Below, piece by piece: positions 1-6,183 of a stretch of DNA of 8,314 bases. The stretch comes from Suilimivivens sp964458255 (GTDB taxonomy: Bacteria; Bacillota; Clostridia; Lachnospirales; Lachnospiraceae). Every line of letters begins with the position of its first letter. Within the stretch, counting starts at the first letter, position 1. Under the pieces are notes generated by a model, which saw only the letters and a list, made by a program, of their open reading frames with translations, had not been told where the DNA came from and did not search any database. Position numbers and translations under genes: made by a program. The stretch covers positions 1 to 8,314 of the forward strand of contig CAYWHY010000063.1 of assembly GCA_964458255.1 (NCBI GenBank), written 5' to 3'.

Positions 1-38
1 TTAAAGAGTTTGTGGAAAAGATAGGAGATAATGAGTAA
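1..38 (+). CDS. murD: 3' end of probable murD (UDP-N-acetylmuramoylalanine--D-glutamate ligase), partial
   Basis: Only the last eleven or so codons are in the window. Reading from base 3 gives KEFVEKIGDNE and then TAA at 36-38. A codon ending in TT just before suggests a preceding Phe, so the tail would read FKEFVEKIG. Such a tail resembles the C-terminus of MurD, the cytoplasmic Mur ligase that adds D-glutamate to UDP-MurNAc-L-Ala. MurD directly upstream of ftsW or spoVE is also the usual Firmicutes order. The next gene starts at the base after this stop, and its ribosome-binding site lies inside this reading frame, which fits one operon with coupled translation. The fragment is too short to prove identity; the name rests mainly on gene order. 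Confidence 0.5.
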   Translation, partial: KEFVEKIGDNE

Positions 39-1196
39 GTGGCAGATAGAAGAACAAGAAAAAGAGGAGGACAGCAGGAAGTCTTTTTTGACTACACATT
101 GCTGTTTATAGTGTTGTTTTTGCTGGGATTTGGTCTGGTAATGCTGTACTCTACCAGTTCTTATGAGGCATATCTTCAGTTTGGAGATTCAGCATTTTAT
201 CTGAAAAGACAGATAGGTGCGTCTGTTCTGGGCCTTGTTGTTATGCTTGTAGTGGCGAATATTCCCTATCATTTTTGGGAAAGATTTGCAACTCTTGGAT
301 ATGCCGGCTCTATTGTACTTATTTTACTTATCATACCCTTCGGGATTGAAGCAAACGGTGCCAAGAGATGGCTGAATGTGTTTGGTATTTCTCTACAGCC
401 GGCAGAGGTGGCAAAGCTTGGAATGATTTTGTTTTTGGCAAGTCTGGTATGCCGTATGGGAAGAAAGGTCAGGACTGGAAAAGGATTTGCCATTATGCTT
501 CTTTCGCCGATTCCTATTTGTGCCCTGATTTATCTGGTCACTAATAACTTGAGTTCGGCAATCATTATTTTTGGAATTGCGGCACTCATGCTGTTCGTAT
601 CAAGTCCTGATTACAAGCGTTTTGTTTTGATTGCACTTTCTGCAATGGCAGCCTGTGCATTATTGATATTTATGATTGTTAATGCAGCGGATTCAGAAAC
701 TATGGGTTTTCGTGGGACTCGTATCCTTGCATGGCTTGACCCGGAAGCATATGCAAGCGGCAAGGGATTTCAGACACTGCAGGCACTTTATGCCATTGGC
801 TCGGGTGGTATTTGGGGAAAAGGCTTAGGACAGAGTATGCAGAAACTGGGCTTTTTACCCGAAGCACAGAATGATATGATTTTTTCAATTATCTGTGAAG
901 AATTGGGATTGTTTGGTGCCGGTACGGTTATTTTGCTGTTTGTGCTTTTACTTTGGCGGTTTATGATTATTGCCAGCAATTCGTCGGATTTGTTTGGAGC
1001 CATGTTGGTAGTAGGTGTCATGGGACACATTGCCATTCAGGTTATTCTGAATATCGCGGTAGTTACCAATACGATTCCCAATACAGGTATTTCACTTCCC
1101 TTTATCAGTTATGGTGGTTCGTCTGTTTTGTTTCTGCTGATTGAAATCGGTATTGTGCTTAGTGTCGGTAAGGGGATTCATTTAAAGGATTTATAG
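39..1196 (+). CDS. ftsW: FtsW/SpoVE-type SEDS peptidoglycan glycosyltransferase
   Basis: This is a polytopic membrane protein of 385 residues, a normal length for FtsW/RodA/SpoVE. SEDS proteins polymerise lipid II into glycan strands at the outer face of the membrane, paired with a class B penicillin-binding protein. After a short basic cytoplasmic start there are about nine or ten hydrophobic segments. Family marks are QPAEVAKLG at 120-128, PEAQNDMIF at 274-282, and the signature NTIPNTG...LPFISYGGSS at 344-362. D279 in the second motif corresponds by context to the essential Asp of the large extracytoplasmic loop (E. coli FtsW D297). The GTG start at 39 directly follows the upstream stop, with AGGAGA at 23-28 as Shine-Dalgarno. 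The ATG at 31 is in another frame. The gene order murD-this-murA-ftsQ-ftsZ favours a septal role (FtsW) over RodA. In a spore former the dcw copy may also act as SpoVE in spore cortex synthesis, and sequence reading alone cannot separate the two. Confidence 0.95.
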   Translation: MADRRTRKRGGQQEVFFDYTLLFIVLFLLGFGLVMLYSTSSYEAYLQFGDSAFYLKRQIGASVLGLVVMLVVANIPYHFWERFATLGYAGSIVLILLIIPFGIEANGAKRWLNVFGISLQPAEVAKLGMILFLASLVCRMGRKVRTGKGFAIMLLSPIPICALIYLVTNNLSSAIIIFGIAALMLFVSSPDYKRFVLIALSAMAACALLIFMIVNAADSETMGFRGTRILAWLDPEAYASGKGFQTLQALYAIGSGGIWGKGLGQSMQKLGFLPEAQNDMIFSIICEELGLFGAGTVILLFVLLLWRFMIIASNSSDLFGAMLVVGVMGHIAIQVILNIAVVTNTIPNTGISLPFISYGGSSVLFLLIEIGIVLSVGKGIHLKDL

Positions 1197-1261
1197 AAAA
1201 GGAACCGTTTTTTCATTTCCGCATATAGTAAAGAAGGTCTTGATTTTTAAATCGGAGTGGA

Positions 1262-1268
1262 AGGTGGA
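1262..1268 (+). promoter_or_regulatory. Ribosome-binding site deciding the murA start
   Basis: AAGGTGGA is one base off the consensus AAGGAGG and sits four to five bases before the GTG at 1272. The alternative in-frame GTG at 1257 has GGAG directly touching it and so no usable spacing. Confidence 0.55.
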
Positions 1269-1271
1269 AAA

Positions 1272-2522
1272 GTGGATTCGATTCATATATGCGGTGGAAA
1301 TGCTCTTTTGGGCGAAACGAGAATACAAGGTTCCAAGAATGCTGTATTACCTGTTATGGCGGCATCGCTTTTGACCGAAGATGTTTGTGTGATAGAGAAT
1401 TGCCCCAGAATATCCGATGTCTCTCATATGCAGAATTTGTTAAAACAAATCGGGTGCAAGGTCAGTAAATCGGACGATACGCTTGTGATTGACACAAGAT
1501 GTGTATCGCAGGACAAAATGTCAGGTGAGTCGGTGACGGGTATGCGTTCTTCCGTGATGCTGCTTGGAGCGATGCTTGGCAGGCTGGGAGAGATTACCAT
1601 GGCATATCCCGGAGGCTGCGTAATCGGGAAAAGACCGATCGACATGCATCTTGATGCACTTTCTAAGATGGGTGTGGTAATTACGCAAGAGGAAGGTTTT
1701 TTTACGGCTAAGGCAGAAAAGCTGACAGGAACAGTGATTAAGCTTCCTTTTGCCAGTGTAGGGGCCACGGAAAATGTGATTTTGGCAGCAGTGAAGGCAA
1801 AAGGAATTACCATTCTTGAAAATGCAGCAAGAGAGCCGGAAATTGTAACCTTATGTGAGTTTTTAAAAAAGGCCGGAGCAGAGATCGCATGTATGGGCAG
1901 TAATGCGTTGTTTATTCAGGGGAGTGCGAAGCTTCACGGTGTACAATTCAGGATTCCGGCAGACAGGATTGTAGCGGGAACATATCTTTTTTCCGTGGTG
2001 GGAACGGGAGGCCATGTTTTTTTAAAAGAGGCACCTGTGAGACAGATGCAGAGTATGCTTAGAGTTGCAACTATGTTGGGAGCGGATATTACGGAATCGA
2101 AGGAAGGCTTAAGCGTAATGACAGAACGCGTAAGGATTCCGTTGCCATATATTAAGACAGAAGTATTTCCGGGGTTTCCAACAGATCTGCAGTCGCCGCT
2201 TATGGCAGTTCTGTCCGTGGCAAAGGGAAACAGTATAATAGAAGAAACTATATTTGAGGATCGGTTCCGAATGGCAAAAGAACTTATGGGAATGGGTGCA
2301 CAAATTCAAATAGAAGGTAATAAAGCATTGATAACAGGAGTTCCGAAGCTGACCGGCTGTGAGGTTATTGCAAATGAACTAAGGGGAGGCGCTGCCCTTA
2401 TTCTGGCAGGCTGTATCGCTGAAGGCGAGACCATTGTGAGAAACAGACATTTTATAGAGCGTGGATATGAAGATATCTGTCGTGATTATCAGAATTTAGG
2501 GGTAAATATTTATACCGGATAG
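1272..2522 (+). CDS. murA: UDP-N-acetylglucosamine 1-carboxyvinyltransferase MurA
   Basis: MurA transfers enolpyruvate from PEP to UDP-GlcNAc, the first committed step of peptidoglycan synthesis, in the cytoplasm. I choose GTG at 1272 (416 aa) over the in-frame GTG at 1257 (421 aa). It has the better ribosome-binding site, and the usual MurA start (short, then xGGN.L.GE) then begins at residue 1. With this start the catalytic residues fall on or beside their E. coli numbers: K22 and N23 in QGSKNA, C116 in PGGCVIGKRP (E. coli C115), D305 in FPTDLQ, R371 in ELRGGAA, and R397 in ERGYE. The Cys in the PGGC loop is the fosfomycin target, so the enzyme is predicted to be fosfomycin-sensitive at the active site. 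Length and the two inverse alpha/beta domains are normal for the EPSP-synthase family. It follows ftsW by 75 bases without an evident terminator and precedes ftsQ by 8 bases. Clostridia often carry a second MurA paralogue; none is seen here. Confidence 0.96.
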   Translation: MDSIHICGGNALLGETRIQGSKNAVLPVMAASLLTEDVCVIENCPRISDVSHMQNLLKQIGCKVSKSDDTLVIDTRCVSQDKMSGESVTGMRSSVMLLGAMLGRLGEITMAYPGGCVIGKRPIDMHLDALSKMGVVITQEEGFFTAKAEKLTGTVIKLPFASVGATENVILAAVKAKGITILENAAREPEIVTLCEFLKKAGAEIACMGSNALFIQGSAKLHGVQFRIPADRIVAGTYLFSVVGTGGHVFLKEAPVRQMQSMLRVATMLGADITESKEGLSVMTERVRIPLPYIKTEVFPGFPTDLQSPLMAVLSVAKGNSIIEETIFEDRFRMAKELMGMGAQIQIEGNKALITGVPKLTGCEVIANELRGGAALILAGCIAEGETIVRNRHFIERGYEDICRDYQNLGVNIYTG

Positions 2523-2530
2523 ATGGGAAT

Positions 2531-3304
2531 ATGAAGAAAAAAAAGCAGAAAAAGAAAAAACAAATTCATAATGTAAAAGTACCAATGAATCCTATATGGA
2601 TAGTCACTGCGGTGATAGTTGCATTTTTGATTGTGGGGCTTTTGGCAGGATATTATTATATAATAAAAAATTATACGGTTACCACAGTTTACGTGGAAGG
2701 AAACGTGCATTATACCAATGAAGAAATTATGGGAATGGTAATGGACGGCTATTATGGGGATAATTCTTTGTTTTTGTCACTTAAATACAAGGATAAAAGC
2801 ATTGGGGATGTGCCGTTTGTGGAGAAGATGGATATTTCCGTTCTTGATCCGCATACCATCAAAATTGAAGTGTATGAGAAGGCTTTGGCCGGTTATGTGG
2901 AGTATTTGGAAAGATACATGTATTTTGACAAAGACGGCATTGTGGTAGAAACATCCACTGAAAAAACAAAGGGGATACCGCTTGTTACGGGACTTGTCTT
3001 TGACCATATCGTTTTGTATCAGCCTCTTCCCGTGGAAAACATGGATATATTTGATGATATTCTGAGTATTACGCAGTTAGTAAACAAGTATAACCTGTCC
3101 ATTGACAGAATCTATTTCGGAAGTGATGATACACTTACCCTTTATTTTGAAAATGTGAAAGTGGCATTGGGGGCAAGGGAAAATCTGGAAATTAAGGTTA
3201 TGAAACTACAATATATGCTTCCGGAACTTATCGGTAAGAGTGGTACTTTACGAATGGAAGAATACACGGAGGAAACAAATACAATTACCTTTGAGCCGGA
3301 TTAA
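2531..3304 (+). CDS. ftsQ: Cell division protein FtsQ/DivIB
   Basis: This is a 257-residue bitopic membrane protein of the divisome. FtsQ (DivIB in Bacillus) links to FtsL/DivIC and FtsB and regulates septal peptidoglycan synthesis. The order of parts is typical. A very basic cytoplasmic tail (Lys-rich, residues 2-10) is followed by one transmembrane segment at about 22-46. A POTRA-like domain at about 50-118 starts VTTVYVEGNVHYT, and a beta domain at about 119-235 includes YFDKDGIVVE. The tail GTLRMEEY...ITFEPD is the kind often seen in clostridial FtsQ. The ATG start is 8 bases after the murA stop with a modest GATGGGA Shine-Dalgarno, so it is almost certainly co-transcribed with murA. The family is poorly conserved in sequence; the call rests on architecture together with location between murA and ftsZ. 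Confidence 0.9.
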   Translation: MKKKKQKKKKQIHNVKVPMNPIWIVTAVIVAFLIVGLLAGYYYIIKNYTVTTVYVEGNVHYTNEEIMGMVMDGYYGDNSLFLSLKYKDKSIGDVPFVEKMDISVLDPHTIKIEVYEKALAGYVEYLERYMYFDKDGIVVETSTEKTKGIPLVTGLVFDHIVLYQPLPVENMDIFDDILSITQLVNKYNLSIDRIYFGSDDTLTLYFENVKVALGARENLEIKVMKLQYMLPELIGKSGTLRMEEYTEETNTITFEPD

Positions 3305-3350
3305 GAGAAGTTTTTAACTTAAAAAAGTTTGAAAAAACTGAAATTTGTGG

Positions 3351-3379
3351 TTGATTAATCGGGAAAAAAATTATATGAT
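3351..3379 (+). promoter_or_regulatory. Candidate sigma-A promoter for ftsZ
   Basis: The -35 element TTGATT (3351-3356) and the -10 element TATGAT (3374-3379, five of six consensus bases) are separated by exactly 17 bases that include a run of seven A. Transcription would start near 3386, about 37 bases before the ftsZ start codon. This allows ftsZ to be expressed apart from the upstream cell wall genes, as is common because FtsZ is needed in large amounts. The promoter is predicted by eye only. Confidence 0.6.
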
Positions 3380-3406
3380 AAGCTATAAGAGTTTATTTGG
3401 AGTGAT

Positions 3407-3414
3407 AAAGGAGG
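3407..3414 (+). promoter_or_regulatory. Ribosome-binding site deciding the ftsZ TTG start
   Basis: AAAGGAGG is a near-perfect Shine-Dalgarno, with eight bases between it and TTG at 3423. No comparable site precedes the earlier in-frame ATG codons at 3345 and 3375, and both of these lie within or before the candidate promoter. Confidence 0.8.
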
Positions 3415-3422
3415 AATTACCC

Positions 3423-4628
3423 TTGCTGGAGATTATTACAAACGATGCTGAGGCTGCAGCCAAGATTATAGTAGTCGGTGTTGGTGGTGCGGGCAATAAT
3501 GCTGTTAATAGAATGATAGATGAAGATATTACCGGAGTTGAGTTTATCGGTATTAATACGGACAAGCAGGCACTTCAGTTATGTAAGGCACCCAAGCTTC
3601 TGCAGATTGGTGAGAAGCTGACGAAAGGACTCGGTGCAGGTGCTAAGCCTGAGATTGGTCAGAAAGCAGCCGAGGAAAGCAGTGAAGAAATCGAATCTGC
3701 CTTAAAAGGGGCTGATATGGTATTCGTAACCTGTGGTATGGGCGGTGGAACCGGAACAGGTGCTGCACCTGTAGTTGCTAAGCTGGCTAAGGATATGGGT
3801 ATTTTAACTGTTGGTGTAGTAACCAAGCCTTTCCGCTTTGAAGCTAAGGCACGTATGGTAAATGCTATCAGTGGTATTGAAAGAATCAAAGATAATGTCG
3901 ATACATTAATTGTGATTCCTAATGATAAGTTGCTTGAAATTGTAGACAGACGTACTACTATGCCTGATGCACTTAAGAAGGCAGATGAGGTGCTTCAGCA
4001 GGCAGTACAGGGAATTACCGATTTGATTAATGTTCCTGCTGTTATCAATCTTGACTTTGCAGACGTTCAGACTGTTATGAAAGACAAGGGGATTGCTCAT
4101 ATCGGCATCGGTGAAGGAAAAGGTGATGACAAGGCAAGTGAAGCCGTTAAAATGGCTGTGGAAAGTCCCTTGCTTGAAACAACTATCTCCGGTGCTACTC
4201 ATGTGATTATTAATGTATCCGGTGATATTACTCTTGCAGATGCTTCTGATGCGGCAAGTTATGTTCAGGAATTGGCAGGAGATGATGTAAATATCATTTT
4301 TGGTGCCATGTATGATGAAAATAAGACAGACAGTTGTACGATTACGGTGATTGCAACAGGTCTTGAAGATGAGACACTTCCTACTAATAAGCCTGTTTCT
4401 GCATATGGTACCTTTGCTAATAAATATGTGAAGCCCATGACGCCTAACATGACCTTAAAACAGTCCGGCTTAAGCAATGCAGGAGAAGTAAAGTTAATGG
4501 GTAATCTGACGCAACCGGCTAATGCATCACCTAAGAAACCTGTTACAGGAATTACCAATCCCGGTGATATCAGAAGCAATGTGACGAACAAGCCTCTGAA
4601 CATACCGGATTTTCTGCAGAAGAAGTAA
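3423..4628 (+). CDS. ftsZ: Cell division GTPase FtsZ
   Basis: FtsZ is the tubulin-like GTPase that polymerises into the Z ring and recruits the divisome. The true start is almost certainly TTG at 3423 (401 aa). It gives MLEIITNDAEAAAKIIVVG, which matches the common MLEF...ANIKVIGVGG pattern, and it has a strong ribosome-binding site. The frame can be extended back to an ATG at 3345, but those 26 extra residues do not look like FtsZ. Seen in order: the nucleotide-binding loop GGAGNNAVN at 21-29, the tubulin signature GGGTGTG at 107-113, and the T7 synergy loop NLDFAD at 209-214 with catalytic Asp residues. A roughly 70-residue variable linker follows, and then the C-terminal peptide NIPDFLQKK that docks partners such as FtsA, SepF, EzrA or ZapA. 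There is no ftsA beside it; SepF encoded elsewhere may anchor it to the membrane (inference). A candidate promoter precedes it and a terminator follows. Confidence 0.98.
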   Translation: MLEIITNDAEAAAKIIVVGVGGAGNNAVNRMIDEDITGVEFIGINTDKQALQLCKAPKLLQIGEKLTKGLGAGAKPEIGQKAAEESSEEIESALKGADMVFVTCGMGGGTGTGAAPVVAKLAKDMGILTVGVVTKPFRFEAKARMVNAISGIERIKDNVDTLIVIPNDKLLEIVDRRTTMPDALKKADEVLQQAVQGITDLINVPAVINLDFADVQTVMKDKGIAHIGIGEGKGDDKASEAVKMAVESPLLETTISGATHVIINVSGDITLADASDAASYVQELAGDDVNIIFGAMYDENKTDSCTITVIATGLEDETLPTNKPVSAYGTFANKYVKPMTPNMTLKQSGLSNAGEVKLMGNLTQPANASPKKPVTGITNPGDIRSNVTNKPLNIPDFLQKK

Positions 4629-4645
4629 AAATACAATGAAATGGA

Positions 4646-4690
4646 AAGGCTGTATATCAGAAAGATTTTTGATATGCGGCCTTGTTTTTT
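4646..4690 (+). terminator. Intrinsic terminator after ftsZ
   Basis: A 14-bp stem pairs 4646-4659 (AAGGCTGTATATCA) with 4670-4683 (TGATATGCGGCCTT). Two of the pairs are G-U wobbles and none is mismatched. The loop is 10 bases and six T follow at 4685-4690. It should end the cell division transcript. Confidence 0.85.
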
Positions 4691-4713
4691 AGAACGGAAA
4701 GAAAGGAACAAAT

Positions 4714-6000
4714 ATGAGTAAAAATACATTTTCAGCAGCAGAGGAATGTCTGCAATTTATAAATAAGAGTGTAAGCTGCTATCACGTAGTGGAGAACGCG
4801 GAAAAACTCTTGAAAGAACAAGGATTTGAGGAGCTGAAAGAACAGGAAGATTTTTTTGTTTCAAAGGGAAAAGGTTATTATGTAAAGAGAAATGATTCCT
4901 CTGTCATTGCATTTAAAATACCAAAAGGGGAGGCAAAGGGCTTCCACATCATAGCATCCCACAGCGATTCGCCGACCTTTAAGATAAAGGCGGAAGCAGA
5001 GCAGTCTATGGAAGGAGGCTATGTGAAGTTAAATGTAGAGCCTTATGGTGGAATGATTCATGCCACCTGGCTTGACAGATGTTTATCCGTTGCAGGAAGA
5101 ATTGCCTACATGGAAGAGGGCACACTTAAAACCAAAACCGTGAATGTGGATGAGGACCTTCTGGTGATTCCCAATGTGGCAATTCACATGAACCGTGAAA
5201 TGAACAAGTCCCTTACCTACAATCCGCAGGTGGATTTGCAGCCGCTTTTGTGTGCACAGAAAAATGAAGATAATAATGTTCTGCTTAAAAAAATAGCGTT
5301 CTATGCAAAGGTAAAGGAAGAGGATATATTAGGTAAGGATTTGTTTTTATATGTGCGCGAGGCGGGAAAACTCGCCGGAGCAGACAGGAAGCTGATGATT
5401 GCACCGAGACTGGACGACCAGGAATGTGTATTTGCATCCTTAAAAGGGCTTCTTGTTTCGGAACCGAAAGAGCATATATCGATTTGCGCTGTGTTTGATA
5501 ATGAAGAAGTGGGAAGCCGTACAAGACAGGGAGCTTCCTCTACTTTCCTTAAGGATATTTTGGAGAGAATGGGGGAAGCGTTGGAAATCCCGAAGAGTAA
5601 CTACCTTAAAATGCTTTCTGAAAGCTTCATGATTTCCGCAGACAATGCCCATGGCGTGCATCCGAATCATCCGGAAAAGGCGGATCCGACCAACAAACCT
5701 TATCTGAATCAGGGCATTGTGATTAAATATCACGGTGGCCAGAAATATACCACCGATGCATGGTCGGAGGCTGTGATGAAAAGTATTTGTAAGGAGGCTG
5801 AGGTTCCTTATCAAACCTATTGTAACCGTTCCGATATTTCAGGAGGCTCCACTTTAGGAAATATTTCACAGGAACAGATTTCCGTTGCCTGTGTGGACAT
5901 CGGACTTCCGCAGCTTGCCATGCATTCGGCGGTAGAGACAGCAGGCAGTAAGGATGTGGAATATCTGGTAGAAGTAGCAAAGGTATTCTTTGGAAAATAA
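4714..6000 (+). CDS. apeB: M18-family metallo-aminopeptidase (ApeB/aspartyl aminopeptidase-like)
   Basis: This is a 428-residue cytosolic zinc aminopeptidase of peptidase family M18, which removes N-terminal residues, often acidic ones, and forms large dodecamers. The length matches the shorter bacterial branch called aminopeptidase 2 (ApeB), so the gene symbol is a best guess within the family. Metal and catalytic residues are all present by comparison with aspartyl aminopeptidases: H83 in ASHSDSP, the Asp pair in PRLDD (234-235), E264-E265 in DNEEVGS, D310 in SADNAHG, and H404 in LAMHS. The ATG at 4714 has AAAGGA at 4702-4707, a normal spacing. No signal peptide or membrane segment is visible. 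The gene stands alone between two intrinsic terminators, only 23 bases after the first. I find no convincing promoter in that gap. Its exact substrate cannot be told from the sequence. Confidence 0.95.
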   Translation: MSKNTFSAAEECLQFINKSVSCYHVVENAEKLLKEQGFEELKEQEDFFVSKGKGYYVKRNDSSVIAFKIPKGEAKGFHIIASHSDSPTFKIKAEAEQSMEGGYVKLNVEPYGGMIHATWLDRCLSVAGRIAYMEEGTLKTKTVNVDEDLLVIPNVAIHMNREMNKSLTYNPQVDLQPLLCAQKNEDNNVLLKKIAFYAKVKEEDILGKDLFLYVREAGKLAGADRKLMIAPRLDDQECVFASLKGLLVSEPKEHISICAVFDNEEVGSRTRQGASSTFLKDILERMGEALEIPKSNYLKMLSESFMISADNAHGVHPNHPEKADPTNKPYLNQGIVIKYHGGQKYTTDAWSEAVMKSICKEAEVPYQTYCNRSDISGGSTLGNISQEQISVACVDIGLPQLAMHSAVETAGSKDVEYLVEVAKVFFGK

Positions 6001-6009
6001 TAATTGACG

Positions 6010-6048
6010 ACGGTAACATCTTAAAATGAAGGTGTTGCCGTTTTTTTT
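6010..6048 (+). terminator. Intrinsic terminator after the M18 aminopeptidase gene
   Basis: An 11-bp stem pairs 6010-6020 (ACGGTAACATC) with 6031-6041 (GGTGTTGCCGT). Two G-U pairs are included. The loop is ten bases, and a run of eight T follows at 6041-6048. It isolates the sporulation locus downstream from upstream transcription. Confidence 0.88.
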
Positions 6049-6081
6049 CGTGGTCAAAGGGGGCAATATACCGAAAAGCTG

Positions 6082-6090
6082 TTTGTCGCA
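6082..6090 (+). promoter_or_regulatory. Candidate upstream Spo0A box
   Basis: TTTGTCGCA differs at one position from the extended 0A box TTTGTCRAA. It lies about 75 to 83 bases before the expected spoIIGA transcription start, in the range where the upstream Spo0A site lies at the B. subtilis spoIIG promoter. It overlaps a short inverted repeat, TCGCA-tttc-TGCGA, at 6086-6099. Confidence 0.45.
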
Positions 6091-6124
6091 TTTCTGCGAT
6101 AAGTAACGCTCTTTAGAGAGACCG

Positions 6125-6133
6125 TTTGACAAA
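6125..6133 (-). promoter_or_regulatory. Candidate Spo0A box overlapping the spoIIG -35 element
   Basis: TTTGACAAA reads TTTGTCAAA on the minus strand, an exact match to the extended 0A box TTTGTCRAA. It overlaps the TTGACA hexamer of the spoIIG promoter, as Spo0A sites do in the class of promoters that Spo0A~P activates. Because it also serves as a consensus -35, the match alone is not independent proof. Confidence 0.5.
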
Positions 6134-6158
6134 TTATGAACCTCAGAATGATTATAAT
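6126..6158 (+). promoter_or_regulatory. spoIIG promoter with a 21-bp spacer (Spo0A-dependent type)
   Basis: A perfect -35 TTGACA (6126-6131) and a perfect -10 TATAAT (6153-6158) are separated by 21 bases, too far for normal sigma-A binding. At B. subtilis spoIIG and spoIIE, near-consensus hexamers 22 and 21 bp apart are activated by phosphorylated Spo0A, so the same control is inferred here. The expected transcription start is near 6165, leaving a leader of about 20 bases with the ribosome-binding site. Confidence 0.7.
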
Positions 6159-6170
6159 GAGGTAGTACCA

Positions 6171-6180
6171 AAGGAGGTGA
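6171..6180 (+). promoter_or_regulatory. Ribosome-binding site deciding the spoIIGA TTG start
   Basis: AAGGAGGTGA is fully complementary to the 3' end of Firmicutes 16S rRNA. The GGAGG core ends six bases before TTG at 6184. The strength of this site probably offsets the weak start codon. Confidence 0.8.
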
Positions 6181-6183
6181 CAC

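Noticed and set aside
1200..1256. Possible promoter before murA: TATAGT at 1224-1229, and GATTT-tt-AAATC at 1242-1253
   Set aside because: No -35-like hexamer lies at a 16-18 bp distance (the bases there are GGAACC-like), and the short AT palindrome has no T tract. It is more simply an ordinary intercistronic gap.
1424..1813. Open frame of 129 codons on the minus strand inside murA
   Set aside because: It lies fully opposite a conserved enzyme gene and its Ser/Ile/Pro-rich composition is typical of an antisense shadow.
3305..3345. AT-rich hairpins after ftsQ (AACTT-aaaa-AAGTT and AGTTT-gaaa-AAACT) as a terminator
   Set aside because: The stems are only five A/T-rich pairs and no proper T tract follows; too weak to call.
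4669..4695. TTGATA followed by TAGAAC as a promoter for the aminopeptidase gene
   Set aside because: The spacer is only 15 bp, the -10 matches poorly, and the implied start would cut into the ribosome-binding site.
4265..4729. Open frame of 154 codons on the minus strand opposite the ftsZ 3' end
   Set aside because: It is antisense to the conserved ftsZ coding region and to its terminator. No family motif or good ribosome-binding site is seen, so it is a shadow frame.
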